From positions 80,256,543 through 80,320,542 of the forward strand of contig OX465281.1 in assembly GCA_949987705.1 (NCBI GenBank): 64,000 nucleotides of DNA, in the 5' to 3' direction. Shown one piece after another: positions 50,766-59,764 of this stretch. The stretch is from Thereva unica (Eukaryota; Arthropoda; Insecta; Diptera; Therevidae). Within the stretch, counting starts at the first letter, position 1. Each line of letters begins with the position of its first letter. Position numbers and translations under genes: made by a program. The notes beneath the pieces are model-generated. The model was given only the letters and a program-made list of their open reading frames with translations. It did not search any database and was not told where the DNA came from.

Positions 50766-50872
50766 TAATTAAGAGATAAGTGAAATAAGTGAACTTGAAT
50801 AATAATTGTGACTGGAATTTAAATTTTGTGCGTGAGAAATAAGGACTTATTAATAAAAAGGGTCGAAAGTTA

Positions 50873-51706
50873 GTGGATTTGCGCACTGTGGAGTTGAAAA
50901 GAGAATTATGTAAGCGCTCGTTGTCAACGGTGGGGGCTAAAAATGCCCTAACCGCCCTGCTTCGAGAAGCTATGGTGAACGAAAGTAAGGATCCTGAAAC
51001 CTACATGTTTGAAGGCGAGGTAGAAGCGGAACAAGAAGAAACGACAGTGAGTATGGCAGAACTTTTTAAGACATTGGTGCTGAAAGAGGCGCAAGAACGT
51101 GCATCGGCAGAGATGAAGGAAGCGCAAGAACGTTCATCAGCAGAGGTGAAGGAAGCGATCACGGTGGAAGTGTTGGCGTTAAAAGATGAACAGAAATTGT
51201 TAGCAGTAGCTCATGAACGCTCGTTAGCAGAACTCAAAGAGTCTATGGAAGAACAGAGAAACCAGATGGAGCAGAAATTCGATCTAATGTCACTCTCTGT
51301 TGAAAAAAAGCTGGATAACGTAAAGGAGAATGTAAAGAATGATCTGGAAAATCTCGAATGTTCCATTAAAGTAAATGTAGAGAATGATCTGGAAAAGCTC
51401 GAAAATTCCATGAGGGAAAATGATGAAAAGTTGAAAATTGAGCTAGAATCGGTCAGAGCCGAGCTAGAAAGGGTAAAGATTCACCACCCAGCGACAGCAT
51501 CATATGAAGTCATCGGAGCTAGGAAACTGCAGCCTCTAACTTTCGACGGGCAAAGCCCATGGCCTACTTATAAGCTTCAATTCGAAGCAGCAGCAGCAGG
51601 CAATTTCTGGACTGAGGAGGAAAAAGCGACGGCCTTAACTTTGTCACTAAGGGGCACAGCAGCAGAAATATTGCAGTCAATACCAGCAGAACATCGCAAC
51701 AGCTAA
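50873..51706 (+). pseudogene. gypsy gag, N-terminal part
   Basis: The open frame begins with GTG at 50873 (GTG-GAT-TTG…); an ATG changed to GTG is likely, and the next ATG in frame is ~100 bases on. Residues 1-35 look SAP-like (DLRTVELKRELCKRSLSTVGAKNALTALL). Residues about 70-205 are a charged coiled coil with repeated KEAQER and ENDLE(N/K)LE units. The capsid start (PLTFDGQSPWPTYKLQFE) precedes a premature TAA at 51704. Confidence 0.7.
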
Positions 51707-52980
51707 GGGTTCTTAGTTCAAGCGCTGGAAATGCGTTACGGTGATCAGCACATGCAAAGGTTTATCGACTCCAACTTAGAAATAGACTTCAAAAGCCAGG
51801 AGAAACTTTGCAACAACTATGCGCCGATATCGAGAGGCTAGTGCATCTGGCTTATCCTAGTTTCGGCCAAGACTACATCAACGAAGTAGCAAGAGAGGCT
51901 TTTCTTAACTCTTTTGCCGACCGAGATCTACAACAGGCAGCCAGATTGGCCGGAAAGAAGACTACCCAAGAAATTTTGGCATATGCTCTGGCATACGAGG
52001 CAGCAAAGCAAGCAACAAGGAGTACGGTCCACCTCAGGGGAATCAATGCGACTGAGAACATTTGCCATTGTATCAACAGCTCGGAAGTACGTGGCCGTCT
52101 ACGATGCTGGAACTGTGGTGAGACGGGCCATCTCCAAAGGAGTTGTCGAAAGCGAAGGAGAGTGGAATCTCCAGGGAGTAGAAGTGGCTCAACATGCTGT
52201 GAAAAATGTGGACAACGGGAGAAGGGCGACCGGAGGGAGTTGGTGGGGAAAATTGATACCTCTGATGTCTTATACATCACCCAACTGCAGCGTAGCAACA
52301 ACAGCCTTGTAATCAAGGGGAAAGTTGGTGATGAACAATGCACAATTACAGTGGATACAGGTGCGTCAAGATCTGTCCTCCGGGCTGACTTGGTTGGTAG
52401 AAAGTGGCTGAAGAACGCGGACCAGTACACTTTGAAAACGGTAACCGGAGAACCAGTGAGATTACATGGGAAAACAATGATGGATGTGGTGCTTGACGAC
52501 ATGAAGTTTACACATGCGTTCCTGGTAGCTGACATAGTAGACGAGTGTATTCTCTGCTTGGACTTTATGAGAACACACGGAATACTATTGGACATTGGAG
52601 AAGGAATGATGAAACATCACAACAGGGGAATTCCAATGGATACTGCACTGTTCCGGCGACCATGCGAACCAGGTTTTCAAGATCGTTGGTGTATTGAGGA
52701 AAAGTGTCAAAAGATGACTGCTGAGCCAAGCATAAAATACAAGTACCAGGGAATTCGAGATGCGCAACGCGACGACCCGGAAATTTCTGCGATTTTGTCA
52801 TGGAAAGAACACGAAGAGAAGCCTAAATGGAAAGACATCGCACAGAGAAGTGAAATCCTGAAGAGCTATTGGGCCCAATGGGATTCATTGCATATCGAAG
52901 GAGGAGTATTGAAGCGCAAATGGGAAACAGCTGATGATACCTCTCATCGAATGCAGGTGCTAGTCCTCGTGCTGGAATAA
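51707..52980 (+). pseudogene. gypsy gag end, nucleocapsid, protease and linker
   Basis: After a frame change before 51808 the frame continues: capsid end, CCHC knuckle CWNCGETGHLQRSC near 52107, second Cys pair CEKCGQ, then aspartic protease VDTGASRSVL near 52352 and LCLDFM near 52555. Directly after the protease, at about 52620-52730, the text switches to pre-integrase linker (RDAQRDDPEISAIL … SYWAQWDSLHI). RT and RNase H, normally about 2 kb between these, are missing. Stop at 52978-52980. Confidence 0.75.
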
Positions 52981-53516
52981 CAGATATTCTCGAGGAGTGT
53001 CATAATAGCCCGTCAGGAGAACATTTGGGAGTCAACAAAACTCTGGAAAAAATAAAGGAGAGATTCTATTGGCTTCATATGCGGGAGGATGTTACGAACT
53101 CGTCGTAAATGTACAGTTTGTGCCGGCAGCAAGGGTCCTCGAGTCAGAGCGAAAGAAGAAACTCGACAATACAACGCTGGGACCTCAGCTGAGAAAATCG
53201 GAAGGGAGAATCCTAAGACGGCCAGTGATAGGATGAAACCAAGGTACGACCTCCGAGCGAACAGTAGTGGGTACAAGGAAGGTGACCTCGTTTGGCTGTT
53301 CAACCCTCGACGACGAAAAGGCAAGTCCCCGAAACTTTAGCGCCAGTGGGAGGGGCCCTATAAAATCCTAACACGGATCAACGATGTTGTCTACAGGATT
53401 CAACAAGGACCCAAAGCAAAGAAGAAGATAGTTCACATAGACAGGCTGTGCCCATATCACCAGCCGGATCCAGGATGGATAACTGTTCGGGACGAACAGT
53501 CCTAAGAAGGGGGCAA
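52981..53516 (+). pseudogene. gypsy integrase zinc module joined to integrase C-terminus
   Basis: Pieces in changing frames: integrase zinc-binding region (HFGVNKTLEKI-like, about 53000-53120, ending CTVCAGSKGPR), then a jump to the C-terminal domain (KPRYDLRANSSGYKEGDLVWLFNPRRRKGKSPKL, stop at 53338). The final tail follows (GPYKILTRINDVVYRIQ … HIDRLCPYH) up to 53505. The catalytic core with D,D,E is deleted. The polypurine tract at 53504-53516 abuts the 3' LTR. Confidence 0.72.
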
Positions 53517-54027
53517 TGTGATGATTTATGCGCCATCTGTCCGTTAAAAAAGTATAATCAACGATTGTCGGTAACAGCTCTGGTTGATGTCTGAACTAAT
53601 GATTTATGTACTAAACTAAAATTGGAACGAGCGATAAGTGGAGACAACTTCAAGCTTCTGGATGAAAAGAAAAGAACATACCACTAGGCTCGAGAAAAGG
53701 GACGAAAGTTCCAGAAGCTAGATAAAGGTGGAGCTTGGATATAAAAGCGGCTTACAGGCGCTGAGAGAGTCAGTTTTGATTTGAAAGGCGATAAAAGGGT
53801 TCTAAAGTGAGAACAGTGAAAAGTGGTGATTTAAAAGTGAACTATAAAGCGATAGATAGAATTTAATAGTGCGACTTATTAAATTGAAAGTGATTATAGT
53901 GAACTGTAAGAATTGTGTTAGTAATTAAATTGTGTTTTGGTTTGTGATAAATAAATTATTGTGTGGATAATTAAAAGTGTATTCCTTAATTAATCCTACG
54001 AATCCGTTAAGCCGTAAAAACGTAACA
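53517..54027 (+). repeat. 3' LTR of deleted gypsy
   Basis: 511 bp, the same length as the 5' LTR, with roughly 14 substitutions and no indels that I can see (about 2.7% divergence by hand count). Confidence 0.92.
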
Positions 54028-54354
54028 ATATATTTTATAATTAGCCACTTCATCCCTAACATAGATGGCAATGCCCCTATGGGGGGAGAGATTGTGCACT
54101 AAAGTGTACCCCGATATCTGGTAATGACTTATGTCATTATCAGGTGATATTTGGGTTTCACTAAGTGCGAAGATTGGGGGTTTATAATTCAGTAAGTGGC
54201 ACTCAACAAACGAGAAATTCGCATGAAGTCCACGAATGTTACAGAGGTCAATAGCAAACCTTGACTTGTAACGGGACTCCGGTTGCGCGGGTTCAATCGC
54301 CACATTCTTGGGGATATTTTCCGGAATTACATTTGCCGCATCCATCAGAGGCAA
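54028..54354 (-). pseudogene. LINE ORF2 endonuclease, N-terminal part
   Basis: Minus-strand frame ending at the gypsy insertion. Contains the opening endonuclease motifs NIRGLHANFSF, LSETQISPDNDI and GIAIYVRDEV. Continues at 49927 after the two nested insertions. A credible ATG is at 54354 but the natural start of ORF2 is not certain. Confidence 0.7.
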
Positions 54355-54359
54355 TAAAA

Positions 54360-54841
54360 GTGTTATGCCTTTTGAAACGGGGCAAATTTTATCGACCGAT
54401 AGATTTTATGATATTCTGACGTAGGATATATATGTAGAACTAGTTGATAATAAAATTATTGAAGCTAGACATGTTGATGTTATAGAAAAGGATATAAAAT
54501 GTATATGTTTTAATGAAAATGAAAATGTAACTGAAAATTGTACTGTAGAAGAAACAGATGAAGCATATCAAAGTCAAAATACCTTTAATACTAATGAGTC
54601 TGAGGAAACAATAACAAATCAAGTTAATGAAAATAATGATACAAATGAATCAGAATCAGAATTAAGAAGGTCAAAATGCAAACTATAAATTGTTGTTAGC
54701 GTATTGTTGTCAATATAAATTTATTATTATTGAACAAATGGATGTCGAAACGGCATTTTTGAATGGAGAAATTAGTTCTGAAGTTTATGTAAATCAACCA
54801 AAAGGGTATGAAGATGGTACAGACAAAGTTTACAAGTTTTG
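54360..54841 (+). pseudogene. copia linker and reverse transcriptase start
   Basis: Continues copia after the LINE: VDNKIIEARHVDVIEKDIKCI, an acidic Asn/Glu-rich linker, then the first copia RT motif QMDVETAFLNGEISSEVYVNQPKGYE at about 54735-54815. Several stops and a frame change near 54685 occur. Sequence switches to gypsy RT at about 54842, so the catalytic YVDD is absent. Confidence 0.72.
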
Positions 54842-55115
54842 TTTTTTTGATGACATCATTGTTACCGCCCATAACTTAGAAGAGATTGAGATATGTACGT
54901 CTTCGTGCATTATTAGAAAGATTGCGTTCGTTTGATTTACATTTGAATATCGAGAAAGGCAAATTCATTCAAAAATCCGTTACATACTTAAGTCACCGAA
55001 TTGATAAGAACGGCTTACATAAAACTGAAGAAAAGGTAAAGGCAATTTCTGAAATCCAACCACCAACAAACGTAAGCGAATTAAGACAATTTTTAGGAAT
55101 GGTAAATTATTATCA
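54842..55115 (+). pseudogene. gypsy reverse transcriptase, catalytic and thumb part
   Basis: Starts at the catalytic motif (FFDDIIVTAHN, where YxDD would be expected). After a frame change near 54890 it continues LRALLERLRSFDLHLNIEKGKF and the thumb motif VSELRQFLGMVNYY, which ends at the MITE at 55116. Confidence 0.72.
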
Positions 55116-55573
55116 TAAAGGACAATGGGCAAAACATTATGGGAGTTGGGCCTGCTGACCAATACACATGAGATATTGTTTTTGTGATAGGTCATAACAC
55201 ACAACTAACGAGAAAAATAAAAAAAAAATTTAATGTACCGGGTTGGAATTCACTCTCGCATAGGTACATAGAACTTTTATTACGCCCTCTAATAGTCGAA
55301 ATACACTTATTATTATTTTTGTAACAGGTATATTGTGTTATTATAATTCCATGTGGCTCTATGTGGTTAGAATTAGTGACTTTAGTATATTTTAAAGTAA
55401 TATTCTTTCACTCCTATTGAAAAACATTTAATAATTGCAAAATATTTGACATAATTAAATAGAACTTTTCGACGTAGCTGTACAAGAACCCGGTACATTT
55501 AATTTTTTTTATTATTTTTCTCGTTAGTTGTGTGTTATGACCTATCACAAAAATAATATCTCATGTGTATTGG

Positions 55574-57194
55574 GCAAAACCGAACCGTCACCTCCGCGTG
55601 GTGCCCACTTGATAGCCAACTAACGACGGTAGTAGCGAGCGTGGGACGCTATATTCCCGCATACCGGCGACGGGCTGGCAACCCGTCCTGGCATTACCAT
55701 ATTGCCACGAGACCTACAACTGAGCCTCGGATAGGATTGACTACACAACGAAGACCCGGATATCGTATTAAGGACCATGATTTACGAATTTTTTCTTGGA
55801 ATGTAAGGACACTGTATCAACCTGGCAGACTAAAAGTTCTACTAAACGAATTAGATAAATATAAAAGTGATCTAACAGCAATACAAGAGGTGAGATGGAT
55901 TGGAAAGGGGATCCTAGAGAAAAAAACGCACAATATATTCTATAGCTGTAACGAGAAAAATCATACTTTTGGGACGGCATTCATTGTAAGAAAACAAATT
56001 AAACATCTAGTTATGGGGTTTGACGCTATAGACGAAAGAATATGTAAAATACGCATAAGAGGAAGATTCTTTAACTACTCCATAATAAATATACATGCCC
56101 TGATTGAAGATGCACTAGAAGAAGTCAAAGATGCATTTTATGAAACCTTAGATAGAGCGCTAAGAAACTGTCCTAGTCATGATGTAAAAATTATTATAGG
56201 AGACGCAAATGCAAAAATCGGACATGAAAGGACTTACCGACCAACAATAGGATCATTCAGTCTACATGACGAAACAAACGAAAACGGCATGAGACTGATC
56301 AGTTTTGCAATGATGAATAATATGGTAATCGCAGACACAAGATTCCAGCGGAAAGATATACACAAGGTAACCTGGAGATCTCCAGATGGAAGAACGCAAA
56401 ACTCAATTGACCACATACTAATAGATACACGTCACTGCTCAGAAGTACTAGGTGTTAGATCATATCGTGGTGCAAACATCGACTCTGACCACTATATGAT
56501 TGGGGCTAGAATCAGAAGCAGAATACCGATAGTAAACGAAGGAAGAACTCGCAAGGAAAGAAAATTCAACGTGAAATTGTTAAAAGAAGAGGAAAAACAA
56601 GAAGAATATGTAGATGAAATAAATAGAAGAGTGACAAATGCAAGTAACGACAGCGCCGAAGACATAGAAGTTAAATGGAGTAACTTAAAAACCCTAATCA
56701 AAGAATCAGCGGCAAATACTCTAGGATACGAGCCCCGTGAAAGAAGAAATGAATGGTTCGACGATGACTGTGCACGAGTAACGCAGGAAAAGAATGTAGC
56801 ATATCAAGTGATGTTACAGAAACACAGAACGCGAAATGCAGCTGAGCTGTACAAAGAAAAAAGAAGGCAGGAGAAAAGAGTGCACAAAGCGGAGAAAAAG
56901 GAATACTGGGAAAACGAAATGTTAAAAATAGAAGAGGCGAACAGCCGAAACGACGTCAGGCAACTATATAAAAAAGTAAATGAGCACCGAGTCAGTTTCA
57001 AGCCCAGAGTAACTATGTGCAAAAATAAGAATGGGAAAATCTTAAGCACCAAAGAACTAGTTCTAACTAGATGGCGCGAATACTTCAAAGAACTGCTAGC
57101 TGGAGATGAGGAGCAACCGCCAACAGAAAACGTGGAAGTAGCAGAAGAACTAGCGGGAGATATGCCTACATCAGAGATGTACAAGACGCAGTGA
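55574..57194 (+). pseudogene. RTE-like LINE endonuclease and linker
   Basis: The open frame begins at an ATG at 55563 that lies in the target duplication, so the true start is inside the LINE and unknown. Endonuclease motifs: LRIFSWNVRTLYQPG near 55785, AIQEVRWIGKG, IIIGDANAKIGHE near 56200, SIDHILID and DSDHYMIG. Then a long basic linker with NEWFDDDC. The frame ends at 57192-57194. The start of RT (VKKLKNNKSPGKDNI) is in another frame from about 57187. Confidence 0.75.
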
Positions 57195-57843
57195 AAAAAC
57201 TGAAAAACAACAAATCTCCGGGCAAAGATAACATTGTAGCAGAGCTATTAAAAAAGGAGGTGGAAACGTAATATTAAGCCTGCAGGAAATCGTAACACTA
57301 ATATGGACCCAGAAACAAATACCATCGGAAAGGAGCGAGGGCATTGTGTGCCCTATACATAAAAAAGGAGATCAGCTAAACTTCCGTAACTATAGAAGCA
57401 TCATGCTACTGAACGTAGCATATAAAGTATTTTCAAATATTTTATACGTTAAACTGCAGCCTTACGCAGAAGAAGCTCTGGGAAACAATCAAAGCGGTTT
57501 CCGTACCGGAAGATCTACCACAGACCATATTTTCACTCTTAGGCAGGTCCTAGAAAAGGCGAATGAATTTAACATAAACATACATTCGCTATTCATAGAC
57601 TTCAGAAACGCCTATGATAAAATAAAACGTGAAGAATTATACAAAGCTATGGAGTACCTAAGATTCCCCAAACACCTTGTAAATTTGACTAAAATGACAA
57701 TGAAAGAGGTATTATGCAGAATAAGAATTGAAGGAGAGCTATCAGAACCATTCAACGCCACAGTAGGACTAAGACAAGGAGATGCCCTATCGTGCTTACT
57801 ATTTAACGTAGCTATGGAAAAAGTGATGAGACGCAGGAATTAA
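57187..57843 (+). pseudogene. RTE-like LINE reverse transcriptase, first part
   Basis: Early RT motifs in frames that shift near 57260 and 57340: KLKNNKSPGKDNI, then HKKGDQLNFRNYRSIMLLNVAYKV, NQSGFRTGRSTTDHIFTLRQ, LFIDFRNAYDKI and TVGLRQGDALSCLLFN. Stops at 57841-57843, shortly before the catalytic motif in the next frame. Confidence 0.75.
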
Positions 57844-57845
57844 CA

Positions 57846-58687
57846 CAGCGGGCAGTATTTTCAACAAGTCGGTACAAATATTGGCGTACGCTGACGACAT
57901 TGTAATACTAGCCAGATCCCCCGTAGCAATGAAAGAAGCCTTCATATCGCTAGAAAGAGCAGCAAAGAAACTCGGACTAGCAATTAATGAAGAGAAAACG
58001 AAATATATGTGCATCTCCAAAAGACGTAATGATCGCCAGAATATGACAATTGATACATACAACATCGAAGCAGTAAAAGAATTTATATATCTAGGGAAGC
58101 TAATTTCAAAAGACAACGACACGACATTAGAAGTTAAAAGGAGATTAGCGCTGGGAAACAGATGCTACTTTGGGCTACGTAAACATTTCTTATCAAGGAA
58201 CATATCAAGAAGCACTAAAGTAAAACTGTACAGAACCCTTATAAGGCCAATACTACTGTATGGATCCGAAACCTGGACATTAAGAAGTAACGAAGAACAC
58301 CTCCTAGGGTGCTTCGAAAGAAAAATCCTGAGCACTATATATGGAGGAATCAACGAAAACGGTGTTTGGAGGAGAAGATACAATCACGAATTGTATCAGT
58401 TGTATAAAGATCCAAACATCATAAAAACTATAAAAATTAACAGAATCCGATGGGCAGGACACGTTGAACGTAGCAGTGACGACAGCATAGCAAAAATCAT
58501 TATGAACAAGAGATCAGACGGACACAGAGGTACGGGACGTCCAAAAAAGAGATATTTAGACAGCGTAGAAGAAGATCTACGAACCCTAGGTATAAGAAAT
58601 TGGAGACTTCAAGCCAGGGATCGACAGTTCTGGAGGAGGATGTTGCAGGAAGTCAAGGCCAATAACAGGCTGTGGAGCTATTTATGA
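57846..58687 (+). pseudogene. RTE-like LINE reverse transcriptase end and C-terminus
   Basis: Has catalytic AYADDIVIL near 57884, then FIYLGKLISKD, TLIRPILLYGSETWTL, RIRWAGHVERSSDD and a C-terminal helix ending NNRLWSYL at the TGA, 58685-58687. The frameshift from the previous segment is near 57845. The LINE 3' tail follows immediately. Confidence 0.75.
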
Positions 58688-58731
58688 TGATGTGTATTGG
58701 TCATTAGGCCCAGTTTGTCCATTGTCCTTTA

Positions 58732-59431
58732 TACCAGATTTGTCAAGTAAGTTACATAATTTATATAGACTCTTACATAAGAATATCGATTTCGTCTGGT
58801 CTGATGAATGCAAACGTGCATTTGAACAAGTTAAAGATGACGTGATAAGTGAAAAAGTCTTAATACCTTTCGATGAAAACCTGCGTTTAATATTAGCGAC
58901 AGGTGCATCTCCAGTGGGATTATCAGCAGTACTGTCACACATGACATCCGAAGGCGAGAAGCCAATCGCGTTCGCATCCAGAAGTTTGTCGAAAAGTGAA
59001 TCACATTACAGCCAGATTGATAAAGAAGCTACAGCAATCTTTTGGGGACTACATAAATTTTACAATTATTGTTACGGCCGTGAATTCACATTAATTACGG
59101 ATAATAATCCATTAACGTCTATTTTTAGCCCATTAAAAAGTTTACCGGTGCTTACAGCTCAAAGGTTATTACATTACGCTCAATTCCTGTCCGGTTTTGA
59201 CTACAAAATCATATATAGAAATACTAAGGAACACACTAATGCCGATTTTCTCTCCAGGCACCCATTAAAATTCAATGAAGAAATATTAAAATCTAATGAA
59301 TGTCAAGTTTTCCAGCTTCATGAAATGGTATTGCCTATTACAAGTAAAATGATTGCTAACGATACTAGGAAAGATAGGGAGTTATGTGTTATATATAATG
59401 CTCTACAAAGTGGCTCAAGTTTAGATGGTAC
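58732..59431 (+). pseudogene. gypsy RNase H and pre-integrase
   Basis: Continues the pol cut at 55115: connection region (WSDECKRAFEQVKDDV), RNase H (LATGASPVGLSAVL, ASRSLSKSESHYSQIDKEATAI, ITDNNPLTSIF, HTNADFLSRHP). A linker (DRELCVIYNALQSGSSLDG) is open to the insertion point at 59431. The apparent end codons belong to the next LTR. Confidence 0.78.
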
Positions 59432-59603
59432 TGTAGTATATGTATGAAGAGAGAAGCCGTAAGCCCGTGGTCAGAGTCAGCCACCGGCAGTTGCGAGTTG
59501 GATGCGCTCAAGACTACACGCATTTGCCATCATACCGATAGTCAATAAAGGAAGCATTGAATTTATCATTGAGTTTTATTGAACGACACCCAAGGATAAT
59601 ACA
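59432..59603 (+). repeat. 5' LTR of young gypsy
   Basis: 172 bp, TGTAGTATATGTATG…GGATAATACA. AATAAAGG near 59545 is a plausible polyadenylation signal. Confidence 0.9.
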
Positions 59604-59616
59604 TGGCGACGAGGAT
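59604..59616 (+). promoter_or_regulatory. Primer-binding site TGGCGACGAGG
   Basis: Abuts the 5' LTR with no spacer; the same motif as at 24146 and 33901. Confidence 0.75.
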
Positions 59617-59764
59617 AATCGGAAAAAGATTACATATTTTATTACGAAACTAATTGAAGAAAATTTTGCAAGTCTTCAACCGGGCAAGTGTACACGTGAT
59701 TCAGAAAATCGTGCTGCGAATACAAAAAATAAGAATAGTGAAATTGACAAAAGGTGAGAAGTGA

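Larger units (their letters stand above)
50235..54027 (+). mobile_element. Internally deleted Ty3/gypsy element with 511-bp LTRs
   Basis: Two 511-bp LTRs (50235-50745 and 53517-54027) begin TGTGATG and end GTAACA, with about 14 mismatches by eye. A tRNA-Leu primer site is at 50748 and a polypurine tract (AAGAAGGGGGCAA) precedes the 3' LTR. The body codes gag, protease, then jumps to the pre-integrase linker and again to the integrase C-terminus. RT, RNase H and the integrase core are deleted, so it is a non-autonomous derivative. A clear target duplication is not visible, as only AT is shared. Confidence 0.9.
47457..54359 (-). mobile_element. Jockey/CR1-like LINE, minus strand, split by MITE and gypsy
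   Basis: ORF2 pieces on the minus strand: endonuclease start (54028-54354), endonuclease body (about 49440-49927), linker, RT (48444-49157) and RT end plus C-terminal part (47460-48436). The reading of the endonuclease continues sensibly from 54028 to 49927, so the MITE and gypsy lie between two halves of one LINE. The 3' end is truncated within the coding region at 47457 and no ORF1 is visible. A tail of the same family is at 34607. Confidence 0.75.
41229..54841 (+). mobile_element. Ty1/copia element with nested insertions, 3' end not seen
   Basis: A 5' LTR (41229-41414), primer site and gag-protease (41533-42558) are followed by the pre-integrase region (to 42926), integrase (46950-47456) and a linker plus short RT piece (54360-54841). 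A TIR element (42927-46946) and a minus-strand LINE (47457-54359) separate these. RT is cut at about 54841, where a gypsy remnant begins. Stops and frameshifts show it is inactive. It lies inside the gypsy gag-pol at 41228. Confidence 0.75.
55574..58689 (+). mobile_element. RTE-like LINE with target duplication
   Basis: About 3.1 kb flanked by ATGTGTATTGG at 55563-55573 and 58690-58700, and ending in a (ATG)n-like tail (TTTATGATG), as RTE-type elements do. It encodes an APE endonuclease and RT in three frames with two or three frameshifts (near 57190, 57260-57340 and 57845). No ORF1 or RNase H. The C-terminal RIRWAGHVER motif is common in insect RTE-like elements. Confidence 0.82.
55116..58731. 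mobile_element. Palindromic MITE carrying an RTE-like LINE
   Basis: Before the LINE landed the MITE was about 500 bp. Its left half starts TAAAGGACAATGGGCAAA (55116) and its right end is …TTTGTCCATTGTCCTTTA (58731). Long inner arms (55155-55240 and about 55495-55573) with TGTGATAGGTCATAACACAC and its complement fold back on each other, so the terminal repeats exceed 100 bases. The LINE sits in the right arm, splitting it at ATGTGTATTGG. Target duplication of the MITE itself is not clear. Confidence 0.8.
54842..59431 (+). mobile_element. Ty3/gypsy pol remnant split by MITE+LINE, cut by a younger gypsy
   Basis: RT palm/thumb (54842-55115) and RNase H to pre-integrase (58732-59431) belong to one gypsy pol, and the wording continues from one to the other. 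The left end has no LTR, gag or protease. The right end is cut at 59431 by the LTR of the next element; the rest may lie beyond the window. Confidence 0.75.
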
